Assembly (NCBI GenBank): GCA_004794655.1
Contig: SMMW01000650.1
Span: 2,262,619-2,326,618 of the forward strand
Direction: 5' to 3'
Source of the DNA: Marisa cornuarietis
Lineage: Eukaryota; Mollusca; Gastropoda; Architaenioglossa; Ampullariidae
Length of the DNA: 64,000 nucleotides
Part shown: piece by piece, positions 34,509 through 47,000 of the stretch
How positions within the stretch are numbered: position 1 is the first letter of the stretch
Layout of the letters: each line of letters begins with the position of its first letter
Made by a program: the position numbers and the translations under genes
The notes under the pieces: generated by a model
Seen by the model: the letters and a program-made list of their open reading frames with translations, nothing else
Database searches by the model: none
Told to the model about the DNA's origin: nothing

Positions 34509-35799
34509 AACAAAACAAAAAAAAGTTACAGAATTAGCCCCAGTCACAGAAAAGGGAATAACACAGCAATACAGAATCTCGATCTGGCAACTCACAGGAA
34601 AATGCCATTAGCAGCAGATGCTGCCTAACATCTGTTTACTAGATATTCTCATCAATACACATGATAGAAAGCAGTTAGGAAACCTATAAACGGCATGGAA
34701 TTTTGTTTTCTTGTTGAACGAGACGTGAGCATGTGATCACATATTTGGCGCTCTGATGCGTTTCTCTTATTCCCGCCAAACGCTAATTTGGCAACTGCCC
34801 ATGTCAATCACGACTGCCTCCAGGCTCTACACTAGGCATTATTTTTCGTCGTGCAGACATACCTGCCAGATGCAAATCACTTGCACAGAAATAACAGCGA
34901 AATGGTTTATGTCTTATTGCCTACAGGTGGAGATATATCTAAAATGCGCGTCTGTGCCATCCAGTGCACGATGACGTCACACTCGCAGTCAGAAACTGTA
35001 TACTGACTATGTGTGGTTGGCTTCTCGGATAAAAAAATACCCAACATTTCAAGTCCTGTAGAATATCAAATCCCGGGCGTTAAATAAACTGACTAGTGAG
35101 ACCTGTAGTGTAGTAATGCAGAAATACTGAGAGGCTGAAATAAAGGTCTGAACCTTTGGCTTGTCAAGATTTTATAAAAGCGTCGTCTTTCAGAGTGTGT
35201 CAGTCATCCCAAAGACATGCTGAGCGCGCATGCACATGGGCGAGCACAACCTTCCCTCTCTCTCTCTCACACACACACACTGCATGTCAGATGCACCTTC
35301 TACTACCCCAAAGAAAACAACACTGAGGAACTGAGGAGTTTTACTTGGGGTAGGGGAAGGTCAGTCGTAGAGCACACTCAATCACTAGACTCTACCGTAG
35401 TTTGAGGATGCCACCCAACAGACATTTCCTCCGAACAGGAAAATGCTAGCATCGATCAAGATCCTGACGCCATTCTGTCGTAATCCACAAGGTGATTAAT
35501 TCATACGCTGATAATTCATTCCTTCTCGTCCTCATTTACTCGCCTTCTTCAGATATCCGGGCATTCAGGAGTGAGGGGTGGGTAGAGTAGGTGGGTGCAC
35601 GGGTGGAGAGAGAGTTCAATAAGGGAAGGATGAGACCTTCGTTCGTTGTGTCAAGTTACTGTGTCGGATACTTGTTGAAAGTAAATTACTTCAAGAATTT
35701 TTGTTATTGCAGATAACGCAGACAAAAACGGAGAGAAAGGCAGGAAAAGACCTAAAGCGAGCGACATTTGCGCCAGAATTGATGACAGGGGAAGACATG

Positions 35800-36170
35800 A
35801 GACTCTCGGCGCAGGGGAGACAAGGGACGACATCATCGTCTCGTCTGCAGCAAGCGTTTTCGCGTTCCAGCGACCGCCGTCGATCTGGCTCGCTGCAAAA
35901 GAAACCGGGGAAAGCCAGCACCTGTCACTCACACACTCACGCTCCGCCCACGAGGCAAAGCTGCTCCACCCACACCTTTACAGCGGACCTCTTGGAGCGC
36001 TAGGTCTCGGCGACAGCCACGGCTTGGGTTTAGCCCCGCCCCCATTCCCTCCGTTTTCCAGGGGCTTTCAGTCGCTCTGCTCCCCACGGTTCCGAGCTCC
36101 GATTTGTCCTCTCCAGCTCGGAGGTTTTCGCAGTGCGATTGGACCAGTTCCACCCACGTGATCCTGCAGC
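35800..36170. promoter_or_regulatory. G+C-rich promoter-like patch
   Basis: Contains GC boxes (CTCCGCCCAC at about 35,941; CCCCGCCCCC at about 36,035), an inverted CCAAT word (GATTGG at 36,137) and an E-box (CACGTG at about 36,155). The clustering is promoter-like, but no transcript can be placed next to it. Confidence 0.25.
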
Positions 36171-36738
36171 TTGTACAGTTGCCTGTATTATTTGTTATGC
36201 ATCATAGGCAAAGAGAGTGAGAATTAACAAAACAGATTTACCCGTCAAACATTTTTCTTGATAAGAAGACAGTTCCCAAACAACCCTCCAGAAAGACGAT
36301 TTCTCGAGGAGACTTTGACCATAGAGTTTTATCGTCACAGAGTTGCATTTGCGAAGATTTCCCAGTAACAGCTATGATGACGAAGACGAGCAAACAGCCG
36401 TGCGTGATGTGATGATGTCTGAAGTCTGTTAGTAAGCTCGATAAGGTTATGTATATGGATGCAGCACTTATGTTATGGGTTGTCGAAACTGTTATGTACT
36501 TAAGGAATGGTTCCCGCCCCCAAAAAACTCCCTCCAAGGCTAGCAGATCAGAGCAAGACCATGCCATAACCCCGTGTCTCTCCCTAGGCAGCGAGAAATA
36601 TCTAAGAAGAGATAACTTTTACTGCCTCAACAATAGTTGCACACCGTGCATTTACTGGTTTGCGAATTTATGTTTTGTTTGATTTTTGATTTGTTACATG
36701 TTTCATGCTGGGACAAAGACAAAAAACGATTAGTGATT

Positions 36739-36739
<1 letters not shown>

Positions 36740-36776
<37 letters not shown>
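36740..36776. repeat. (TG)n microsatellite, about 18 units
   Basis: Perfect TG run ending in GAGAGAG. Confidence 0.95.
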
Positions 36777-36782
<6 letters not shown>

Positions 36783-39700
36783 TCCTTGCCGTAACTGTAT
36801 GATATCTTTAAGTGCAATATCAACCCTCTTTCCACGCTCCACTTACAAACAGTTTGGAATTAGTTTTCATCATTTTGAGAATACCGCTAGCATTTCTTTT
36901 TGTGCAAAGGCTGACAATAATAATCCATCTGGCGATATAACTCTCCTAAGTGTTTGTGAGACTTTCGTGTCCAGCTAACTTTATTCACCGCCTAAGGTTT
37001 CCTTTTTCGCGAAGTGTGATCATATTGATAGCTTAGCAAGGAAGTTTAGATAGGAACTCATCTGCACGACCTTGGGCCAGCAGCTTGTGGCACAACCAAA
37101 TTTAAGGCTAACTCAAACTCAAGAGTTAACCGAACAACGCGCTGTCATTAATTGGTTACAAAATGCTCTTGTATTTTGTTTCTTGTTTGAAAAAAAAACC
37201 TTCCACATATCGCAAATAAATGTTGCGCATTTAGCGAGCTTGTCTTTGTGACCTCTTGATTAAAGTGCACTGTTCGAACGATTGCGTCTTGCACGCGAGG
37301 GATTTGCGCTCATCTTTTGAGACAAAGTGTATTATAAAGACTTTAGCGCTCTCATTGGATAATCATTCAGTAGTGGGTTAGATTTTAAATATCTAATGGG
37401 GTGCAGAATGTTTTCCTTATGACTTGGTACAGCTCAGTACAAGTAAATCCATGTAAATACTCCCCCCCCCCACTTCCCTTCTCTACGTACACGCCTACAA
37501 AATCGTCATGCACGGAATGATGACAGCTACACAGACGTCAGCATTGTACAATGTACATGGATACGGTTTACGCTATCAAGGCCTCAGCAAATGGGAAAGC
37601 TGGGACCTTATGTTAATTAGGCGTATCTGTGCACACACATGACGTCACGATTACTTCTTTCTAGGAATGCATAGTGGTGTTTGTGAGAACGGAGGCGAGG
37701 TATTCTCACAAAGATTTGGAAATAGTATCTTGCACTGAGCAAACTTTACCCTGTCATTAGAAACAAAAATTGCCCCACCCCTCCCCAAACTAGACCAGAC
37801 TAGTAGTAGGGACATGTGGTCGTTGCAAAGACAAGGCTGACACCGTCAGAAGATCGAGTTCAAATGTTTCTGGCGGTACAAAAACTGCAGACACGGAGCT
37901 CTTCTGCCCAGGAGACTGAGAGTTACAGCTTGTTGTGGAATTTGACATACAAGTATGATAGTTTACATAACAGATGTTCGTGGTCATTACCGAGCTGTAG
38001 TATACGCATTAGCTCTTAATTTCAGACACCGGCACCTCTCCAGGCTACCCACAAATACTAGGTTCTCATATTCTCACACACACAGATGCACGCACATGCA
38101 TACACCTCCGCACGCACACAAGCATACATTTGATCAGTCTCATACTATAAATTGACTCGAAATACAGTTTTTCTTCAAAACTTTGTTTTAAACTTTCTAC
38201 ACTTTCGTATAACACATTTGAAAACAAACACGTTACAAACTGGCAGGAAAATTTACCTTGTAAGTGACCCGTAGAAGGAAAAGGAATCGTTACTTTCAAA
38301 ATGGACAGAAACAAGTTTTAGCCAGAAAGGTAAGTTGTGCAAATAAAAGACATTGCGCTCTAGCACGTCATCTCTCTTCCCCACCTTATGATTTACCATA
38401 AACTCTCGCTCTAAGTTTAACTTAGCAAACGTAGTGGCACTAAACTGTTGCGATTTATTTCGACCGATCGACCAATTATCTCACTATTGCTACATTAAAA
38501 AAAAACAAAAACAAAAAAAAACAACGGTTGGATTGCTGCTGCTCTGTCGTCATCTAGAATGAAAACGATTGTTTTATAAAACGTTTTCTTAAAAACGATT
38601 ATTATAGTGATTTAAAAACGGTGGTTGTTTATTTAAAACAATAGTTTCTGCAGGTCAAAGAGGATTACTTGGAGAAAATATTACATCAGTAATACTGTTC
38701 AGATCGATGAGATTCGGCAAATGGCAGTATTTCTCTCATATGCCAGGATTTTCTGGAAACTTTCTGCTTTGCCTGACACCGCCATCGATTGTAACGTTGT
38801 AGAAAGATTGGCTCGCACACAACCAGCGGCGATCGTGAGGACGAGGCAACAGGCTTGACCAGTATCACTGCGCAGATGCGTTGTGACTTTGGTCTGTTTG
38901 TCACTACGGCGTACTTGACCTCTTCCTCGCCACAACGTGTTATGACAAGATGGCGAACGTTTGCCGAATTTTTGCGCGAAGCCTCAGCTCCAGCAACGAT
39001 CAACCACGATGAAATGCTTACAATTTTTTTTCCTGTCCTATCAAGGATGGGTCTTGAATCGTTCCACATTAAAGTGCCAGCGCTATGCTGCAACCAGTCA
39101 CGATGACACATGCGATACAAACTATCAGTATATAGGGAATCAAAATCACAGTATCAATAAAATGGACCAATACCAAACTATAATATGGGCCATCATTAAA
39201 CTGTCAATAACATGGGCCAACATCACACTAGCTTTGCACAAATCAATACTATTGTCACAACTGTATTTCAAAATTTTAAATCAGCATACAAATCGAGATC
39301 ATTATTAAGAAATTGCTGTACAGTACAGAAAAGATAATTACTAAACATAACAAGAGTGCATTATGCAATAAAGAGATTAGTACCAGGCTATCACGGCACT
39401 AAATGTGCAAGTATACGTCACTGTTACTCTACAATATTCCAGTAATGTACTTTACTGTATTCCAGCAATGAGTACAATAACAGGCATATAAGGCATTACT
39501 GAACCATACAACCTCGAGTCAACATCTACAAAACAGTAGCTACCAGACGTATTCTACCCTCGCAGGAAAAGAGGAACCCACATCCTACTACGCTATCGCT
39601 GCACAAAGCAATTATACCGCGTAGTGCCGTCAAGAACGAAGACACGCGGTAACTATGGCAACGTCTTCATTTGCAAGAAGTATTTCGAAATATGTGACAG

Positions 39701-39929
39701 CAGACTCACTCCCTCTGTACACTGCGTCTGCGTAAGTAGGTGGGTTGATGGACAAGTTGGTAAGGAAACTGTTACGGAGCGAGGACGTGGTAAATGTTGC
39801 TGCTTGTATCGAGTGTCACTGCAACACTTACTGCTTCTTGCGATCAGGTGTATTAGATATGAATAAACGAGAAGAGACATAGAGGTTAACTGTTTTTCAC
39901 ATGAGGAGAGAACCATCTCTCTCTCTCTC

Positions 39930-40040
39930 TTTCTACACACACAAACACACACATACACGCACGCATGCACCCACGTACACACTTCCTCACTCACACACAC
40001 ATACATGCGCACGCAGACGCACACGCAAAGTTTCACTCAC
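39930..40040. repeat. Degenerate CA-rich tract
   Basis: CA units interrupted by CGCA, TACA and CTCA words. A related CA-rich segment continues with C-runs to about 40,135. Confidence 0.8.
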
Positions 40041-41709
40041 ACACATGCACAAATGAGTAGAGGATTCTCTCTCTCGCACCCCCCAACCCCAACCCCCCAA
40101 CTCACACAAATACGCAAACGCACATACCCACGCATGCATAAAACTGCCATTTAATAATCTTACTTGATTGAAATTATAAGACAAGAAATTAAAATAGTAA
40201 CATTTTTACATCCTGTACAGTGTACAGCATACATTGAGAAACTACATTAGGGGTAGAAGTTTGTCAGAACAAAAAAGTGCAATGGAAAACCAACATATCC
40301 ATGTCGGACTGATGCCTCGCCCTCGTTATCGTTGGCGGGAACCAGACAAAACGCATTTATCCACCCAAGTCAAGAAAGTTAGGAAACATATATATATATA
40401 TATCTTTTCTTTCATATAACTGATTGATGAAACAGTACCATAGGAGTGACCCTTTCAATTAAGTGCATTTTTTTTAGGTTCTGTTGTTCCTGAACAGATA
40501 AATGATAGTAGGCTAACAAAACAGAAAATATTAAAATACTAAATTTACATTTATAAAAGAAAGTTGATTAAGCGGATAAGAAAAGGATAGAGAGAGAGAG
40601 AGAGACAAAGAAAGAGAAATAATTGGAGGGGGGAAGTGACGCAGAGATTATTTATCTGAATTAGAAACTGAATTAGAAAATTAGAAATTTACCTAAATTA
40701 GAAACAAAGCGAAGAAACATGGAAGCCGTTTCAAGCCAGCCCTCGCTTGAAACTTGAATTAGCAGACTCCATCTTGAATATATATAAAAGGATGGATATG
40801 AAGTTGACAGAATCATCAGTTAGCAGAGCGAAAACATCACGGAGCATAACGCAAAACGATCTGCTGATCCGATCTCTTCAACGGATTAAGGAAGCAATGG
40901 AAATCTCTAACAGACAATGACCATCAACTATAAAAAGCCTAAATTTTGCCCTGAGGTGGTCTTTAACTGCCTGCTGGTACAAAAGTCTGAACGCTCACTT
41001 TAAAGGAGCAAGAAGGTAAAAGAAAAACTTAGATAGCCACGTGATCGTTGAAGCCGTGATCGTAAGCAGCTGGTCATGGTCCAGGGCACTGGATGTAATT
41101 ATAGAAGTCACTGCACATCCCTTCAAAGCTGATTTTCGCGTTGCCTGTTGAATTAGGCGACCATCACCACTGGCTGAGCAGAGTACAGAAGCACTAAATA
41201 CGTTTTTGAGATTTCATTTACTTTTCCTTACTGGACTATACGACGACTGGAGAATAATTGCATGTGTGTGATTGTTCCTAGTGTGCACTTTGTCGACCAA
41301 CAAAACTTGGAACTAGATCAAGTACGAATTTAATGTCTCATTGTCTCCCCCCCCCCCTTGACAGCTGCTGCAGTCTTGCCGACGCCAGGAAAGCCAATTT
41401 TGATAAAAGATGGAAAGTCAGTTTTCAACGGGGGTTTAGAATGGGTTGCTCGTCTTGTTGTTTTTTTTGTCTCTCTTTCTCTTTTTCGCGATGATTCGCA
41501 CAGTCACATTGTTTCAACAGCTCTTTTTTCTTGGCAATTAATCCAGGAGGACATGTCCTGATTTAAGTGAGATGGGAGGTAAAGAACACGCCAGACCATC
41601 AAGAACAAAAATCTGGTTTAATGTCTGTGAATGATGTATCAGATGTTCGTTGCAGACTAAGAATTTTTCTGCACTCCTTCCCTCAAAACGAAGTGTGAGG
41701 TTTTAAGAG

Positions 41710-41862
41710 GAAATGAAACTGGTGTCTTGCACCGAGCCAGCAACTGAACCTATATTACCTATGTGCTCAGGTGCCACATGCAGAAAAAGAACAGCGTGCA
41801 CTAAGACGAGATCTGAACCCAGAACACGGAATAAATGTTCACCTAACTGGGCCACCCGAGAA
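41710..41862 (-). mobile_element. tRNA-derived SINE
   Basis: The minus strand has a box A-like GGTGGCCCAGTTAGGT (41,856-41,841) and box B-like GGGTTCAGAT (41,820-41,811), then a body containing CATGTGGCACCTG (about 41,782-41,770). The same ATGTGGCACCTG core is found in the SINE at 43.8-43.9 kb. The 3' end is uncertain. Confidence 0.55.
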
Positions 41863-42185
41863 GAATTCTTTCGATCAGAATCTTCCTTGCATACCGATAA
41901 ACTTGTTCTCGAAAACTTTATCACACCTTAACGTTGAAGAAGAAATGGCGCACTAAACATCATGGTTTCTGCTATGCTTTAAGTGCTTATTGATATAATT
42001 TATCAACAGAAATAAAATTACTTTGAATCGAATAACACGTCATCTTTCAAATCACCAACAGCAGGTATATGACGAAAGACCAGAGACACAAGAGAACAAA
42101 AGGCTGCACATGCTACCACACAGCGAAAGCATAACACGCTTAGTCTCCAAGGAAAAATCCCGCCAGCCACCGTGTGGTCACGTGG

Positions 42186-42353
42186 TCAGTTGCTTTGGCA
42201 GCTCGTGCAGCTGTCCGTGTCGGACGAGTCGAGGATGGCGAGGAAGGCTTGCAACAGCTCCGGCGCGCGTGTACCCAGGCGCTGCAAGAGGAAGTTTGCC
42301 CGGCCTTGCAGTGAGCGGCACTCATCCTCCGACCTCAAGGCCTCCAACAGCAG
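42186..42353 (-). CDS. ERC: ERC terminal coding exon
   Basis: Acceptor GTCTGCAG, 55 codons plus TGA (42,188-42,186). LLLEALRSEDECRSLQGR and ANFLLQRLGTRAPELLQAFL match the last helices of ERC ('ERDCAELQEFANAILQQI'). It ends in a Cys/Ser-rich tail without a PDZ-binding IWA. G/C-ending codons dominate. No close canonical AATAAA was found downstream on the minus strand. Confidence 0.9.
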   Translation of the reverse strand: MLLEALRSEDECRSLQGRANFLLQRLGTRAPELLQAFLAILDSSDTDSCTSCQSN

Positions 42354-43984
42354 CTGCAGACGACAACAGTCAGGTACTAATCTGCACACGCCTTTCACCG
42401 CCTCATAACTAGATCACGCGACTTCAGTTTTCTCTTGTTCTGTATTTTTATCGTTAATTTTTTTCTGATAAACCTCTGTACTTAAGGAACAGGATATATC
42501 TGGTGCTCACACGCAGCCTGGCATAAAGCTCTTTAAGGGACTTCTGGGGCCATAGTAATGAAGCGAGAGTAAGTCGTTTCCCCAGAGTAAAATGGGCAAC
42601 TCTCGTTTCCATAGTTATAAATAGCCAGACCCCGTGTTTTTTAGAATAGGGTCCATCCGTCCATGTGCCACTGCTTTAGAGCTACGACTCCATTAGTAAA
42701 ACATCTACGGGGTCTGTACACAGCTTTATAACTTCAGAAACAAGACGCTTGTCCGTGAGATTCCCACGTTTCCCCAGGGCAACGTCTTAGCCTCACTTCA
42801 TAACTACGACCCCTAGGGGTAAGCTGAAGCTGACTTTCGCCACATCGTAGTGAAAGTACTAGTCGGTAAAACAAATATTGCGGAATATATGTCAGCGGTA
42901 TAAATTAGAATATAGGTCACTGGTCAGCAAAAATAAAGGTCAGGGGTACACTTTGAAAAATAGATCACTGGTTTATTATAGAACATAATAAAGAGCATAG
43001 CTCAGCGGTAAACTTTAGAATATACGTCAGCGGTAAAGCAGGCGTGGGTAAAAAAGATATTTCTGTGAGCTGTCAGCCTTAGAATATTCTAGTACATTAC
43101 AATTATTGACATGAAGCAGTGTCCATGGAGTCTGGGCATCACATTGTAACTACGAAAATAAGATGTGTTTCCTTGAGTTCCTCATTTTGCCCTGCGGGGG
43201 GGAACGACTTACTCTCGCTTCACAACTATGGCCCCTGGATTGTGGATCATAGACTCATACAGGAGAGCGCAAAGCTACACGAACACAAGGTGCTGGTCTT
43301 GCAATCACAACAATCTTTCTTCAGTCGGATTTGGTTGATGCGGATTTATAGTCGTCTAATCTCTTGTCCTTCCCACATTAGCCTAGCACTCTTCTTCAGC
43401 CTTTCTTGGCTAATACGAAGAACTGATTGTCGTTTATTGTCCCAACCCAATCATCTTGTTTCACCCATTTCAACTTGCAGATTGTATGCCTGATACGCAT
43501 TCAGCTTTGCTTTTACTATTCGCACTCTTCACCGAAAAAAAAATCAGTTTCTTTGCTAAGCCTTTTCATTCTGACATGGATACAGGGTCTCCGCTCCCTT
43601 TTGCATGTTTCTCTCCCTCTCCGCCAATTCCATCTGCATCAAAATACGCTTCGAGACAGACATTCAGTTCATGTAGTGTTTAACTTAGACGATAGTATGC
43701 ACGCTGCTAGTATGTATGGTACTCCACAGAAAGGTTAGCATATAAAAAAACATTCTAAATTAAAATTTCCATTATATGTAAAACACTCAGTTTTTTGTTT
43801 GAATTGGTATTTTATACTGAGCTAGTAACTAAGGATGTGTCACGGCAAAGCCTGGTAAACAGGTGCCACATACAAATAAAGAAAGGATATAGACCCCAGG
43901 TACCCAATCCTCATTGGTGACAAACACTTTAACCGTTGAGCCATATCCTTTATTCTTTCTTTGTCTCTCTCAAACGCACTGCAT

Positions 43985-44015
<31 letters not shown>

Positions 44016-47000
44016 ACACATGGGTATCTTGCCTCAGCCCATCTAGATGACCGCCCAGCTATATCCGACGATTATTTATTAGAAGTCACAAAAGCAAGAG
44101 AACTGACCTGCTCTAGAGATTGGGACCGGAGGTTGGCGAAATCCACCGAAGGTCCGAGCACAGGGGAAGGCACCCCTTGAAGTAGAGCCGGGTCCGTGTC
44201 GCTGCAGACGGCTTCCAGCTTCTCCACCAGCGTGTGCAGGCGCTTCTTGCTGTGCTCCAGCTTGCGGATCACGCGCAGAACCTGTCGGCAGGGCACAGCA
44301 GCGTTTTGCGGCACGTGTTTCATGGCTACAGTGGATGGCCTATCCAGGCCCTTATTTGACCTTTTAATTTCTCATGTCTTGACATGGGTTTGGGCTGTTT
44401 TCGAAATTGCTAAGTTGCTGTATACTAGTGCTGCTTTGCAGACAAACCCAAGGTCCCATCCGCTTGTGTAATCCACATCTGGACATGTTCTGGGTTCGGC
44501 TTTTGACCCGAGACCTCTTGCTGACTTTGGTTACTGCCCAGTGACGCATTGGCGGTCTCTATTATGTAGCAAATAGGCATACCCCGGATGCAGTGTGTAA
44601 AGGGGTGCAACTTTTTGTTCAAATGACTGAACGTAAGCGCAATACTCCCCATATCAAGGTGACTATCCCCTCTCCTTTCCATTCTCAATATACACACCTA
44701 CAGACATTAACATCATTAGAAAGAAGGTGCACTCGTCACGTTTCCACACCAACATGCCTAATTAGCTGTGTGATCATATATAATCCTGATGTCTGTACAG
44801 TCGACCTCTTTCTGTGCATGGTAACGCGAGCAGTCATGGGATATGAACCTAGATTTGAGAAAATACTATCTCGCGTTGAGCTCTACCCACTTGGGAACAA
44901 AAAAAAAAATCCACCCCACTAGACTTTTAAGATCAAACAGTGATCCTTGAACTGTCGGTTTCACAGGAGAAGACAGAACTGTTTTCAAATATCGTGCAGA
45001 CAGTGAATTGAAAGTTATGCTTAAGGGAATTTTAAATAATTAACTTCAGTTAGATGCAAGAAATCTGCTTAAATTTTACACACTATTTCCTTATTCTTCT
45101 GTATTAGCTGTGCAATACCATTCTTCACATCTTTTCTTATGTTCTGCTTAACTTGAATTGTGCAAGCAACGTTTACTGCAGGAAAAATAATCAGCTTGTA
45201 GCAAAAGAGGCAAGTAACAATCACAAAGATGTCAGTGCTTGTAACCAGCAGTGATGTAAGCTTTTAGCCATGTGATGTGGAATCCTCCCCAGAAAATGCA
45301 CAAGATAATATAAACAGATTTTTATGTCTTAGATTCATGGACTACCTGTAATCAAGTATATTTTAGTCCACCAACCACTACAACTATTTGTAACTTTATA
45401 CCTAAGTCCAACGAACACAAGTTAAACACATCCCATCTATGAGATTTACTAGCACAGGTTCTGAAATGTCTCCTTAGCCAACTGGGTGTGTACTACAAGG
45501 TTCATACAAGTTCAAACAGGTTTTAATTTTTTAAGCACTTTCATGTTTTAGTACAGTCCATACATTATTTATGAGTGATTATTTATGCTAAATTGATTTG
45601 ATCCTGCATAGAAACAAAATGCATTAAAAAACCAGATGAAGGTTTATGTTCGAGGAAAACATATCTATATATAATACAGCTGGTTGTACGTTCATATGAC
45701 ACATGTTGTCAGTTGACCAGATAAAACAGTTTGCCAACAAATTTAAATCCTGCATTCAGGATGCAAAGGCATCAGCTGCACACCCTAGTATACCAACTAA
45801 AAAGCTACTTTATATGATTAGTGAGTGCCAATGCTACCACCCAAACTGAAAAAGCAGCAAATTAACAAACCAAGTAGGATGAATCAAACCACATAGGACG
45901 ATTTCACACCAGGTGTAACTGCAGGCCACATAACACCACTTAGCAACACTAGACATGCCAGTTATCCACACCAGGTATATATCTGAAGGTCACATAACAT
46001 CACTCAGTAACAAAGTATGTTTTTAGCAACAAAACATTAGTGATATAAAATGTGAAACCACCAAGGACAGACAAACATCTGCAAAACAATAAAAGCGTAC
46101 TTCTGAGACTAGGCACATAATCAATTAATTTTTCTGCAGACAGCAGCTTAGCTGCTTTATGTATGAGATGATACACTTTTTAAAGGATGGTTACACAGAC
46201 AACAGGTGAAAACTAGCTGTATTAGTGTACACAGACAAAATATCCACTTTTTGGAACAAGACTTAAGATGGAGTTTTAGAAAATGGTAACCAATGTGAAC
46301 ACATCATAAATGGAGGAGCCCGGAAAAAAGTCATACTTCAAGGAAGAAATTACATCACATAATTCTCTGCAGCGTTTTAGCTAAATTTTATATTCTTTAG
46401 CTTTAGTTTACACTACATATAGCTTTATGTTCACACAAGAAAGAGAAAGAGTGTGTGTGTGAGAGAGATTGAGAAAGAGAGAACCAGAGAATGAATAAAT
46501 CTATACTTAATTGGGTCAGGGGCTACATCTAAAATGGTACAAGATGATTGAGTTTTTTAATGTTTAAATGTGCAGACTACTTGTATATTATTAGCAGTAT
46601 CTTGATCTTGTGGTTTGACCATTAGAGGTCAGATGTAAAAGGTAAAAAAATTGTAAAGGATCCTTTAGTCAAGTGGCCATAGGGGCAATGTGTAAATGGT
46701 TTACTGTCATCTAGAGTATAATATGTGGTAGGCACACCAATCTTCTCCTTTTACCAAACCTCTTATAGATTGGTCCCTATATGCTGGGTAGACAATTAAG
46801 AGTTTTCAACAGACCCGGTGAACCTAGGATGGGTGACTTTTTTTTGCTCCAAAGTTGAGCACAATAACTAACTACAGCACCTTCCCAACAGCAAAATGTG
46901 GGGTTTAAATATTTGGTGGAGATAAAATAAAATAAAGAAATAAAATAAAATGTCTTTAGAGAAACTATTCCCATCTACTCAAAACAATGAGTATAGTACC

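Larger units (their letters stand above)
34509..41709. other. Intergenic between Poxn and ERC
   Basis: No supportable exon. A CRE-like TGACGTCA is at 34,972-34,979. A TG microsatellite (36,740-36,776), a CA-rich degenerate tract (39,930-40,040) and a TA run (about 40,389-40,402) are present. The open frame at 38,686-39,120 (minus, 144 codons) has no domain I recognise. Confidence 0.5.

Noticed and set aside
38686..39120. 144-codon minus-strand frame in the intergenic region
   Set aside because: No recognisable domain, no supporting splice or polyadenylation context, and an opposite-strand frame of similar quality.
44364..44922. Small open frames on both strands beside the penultimate ERC exon
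   Set aside because: Intronic, no family similarity; part of the region is SINE-derived.
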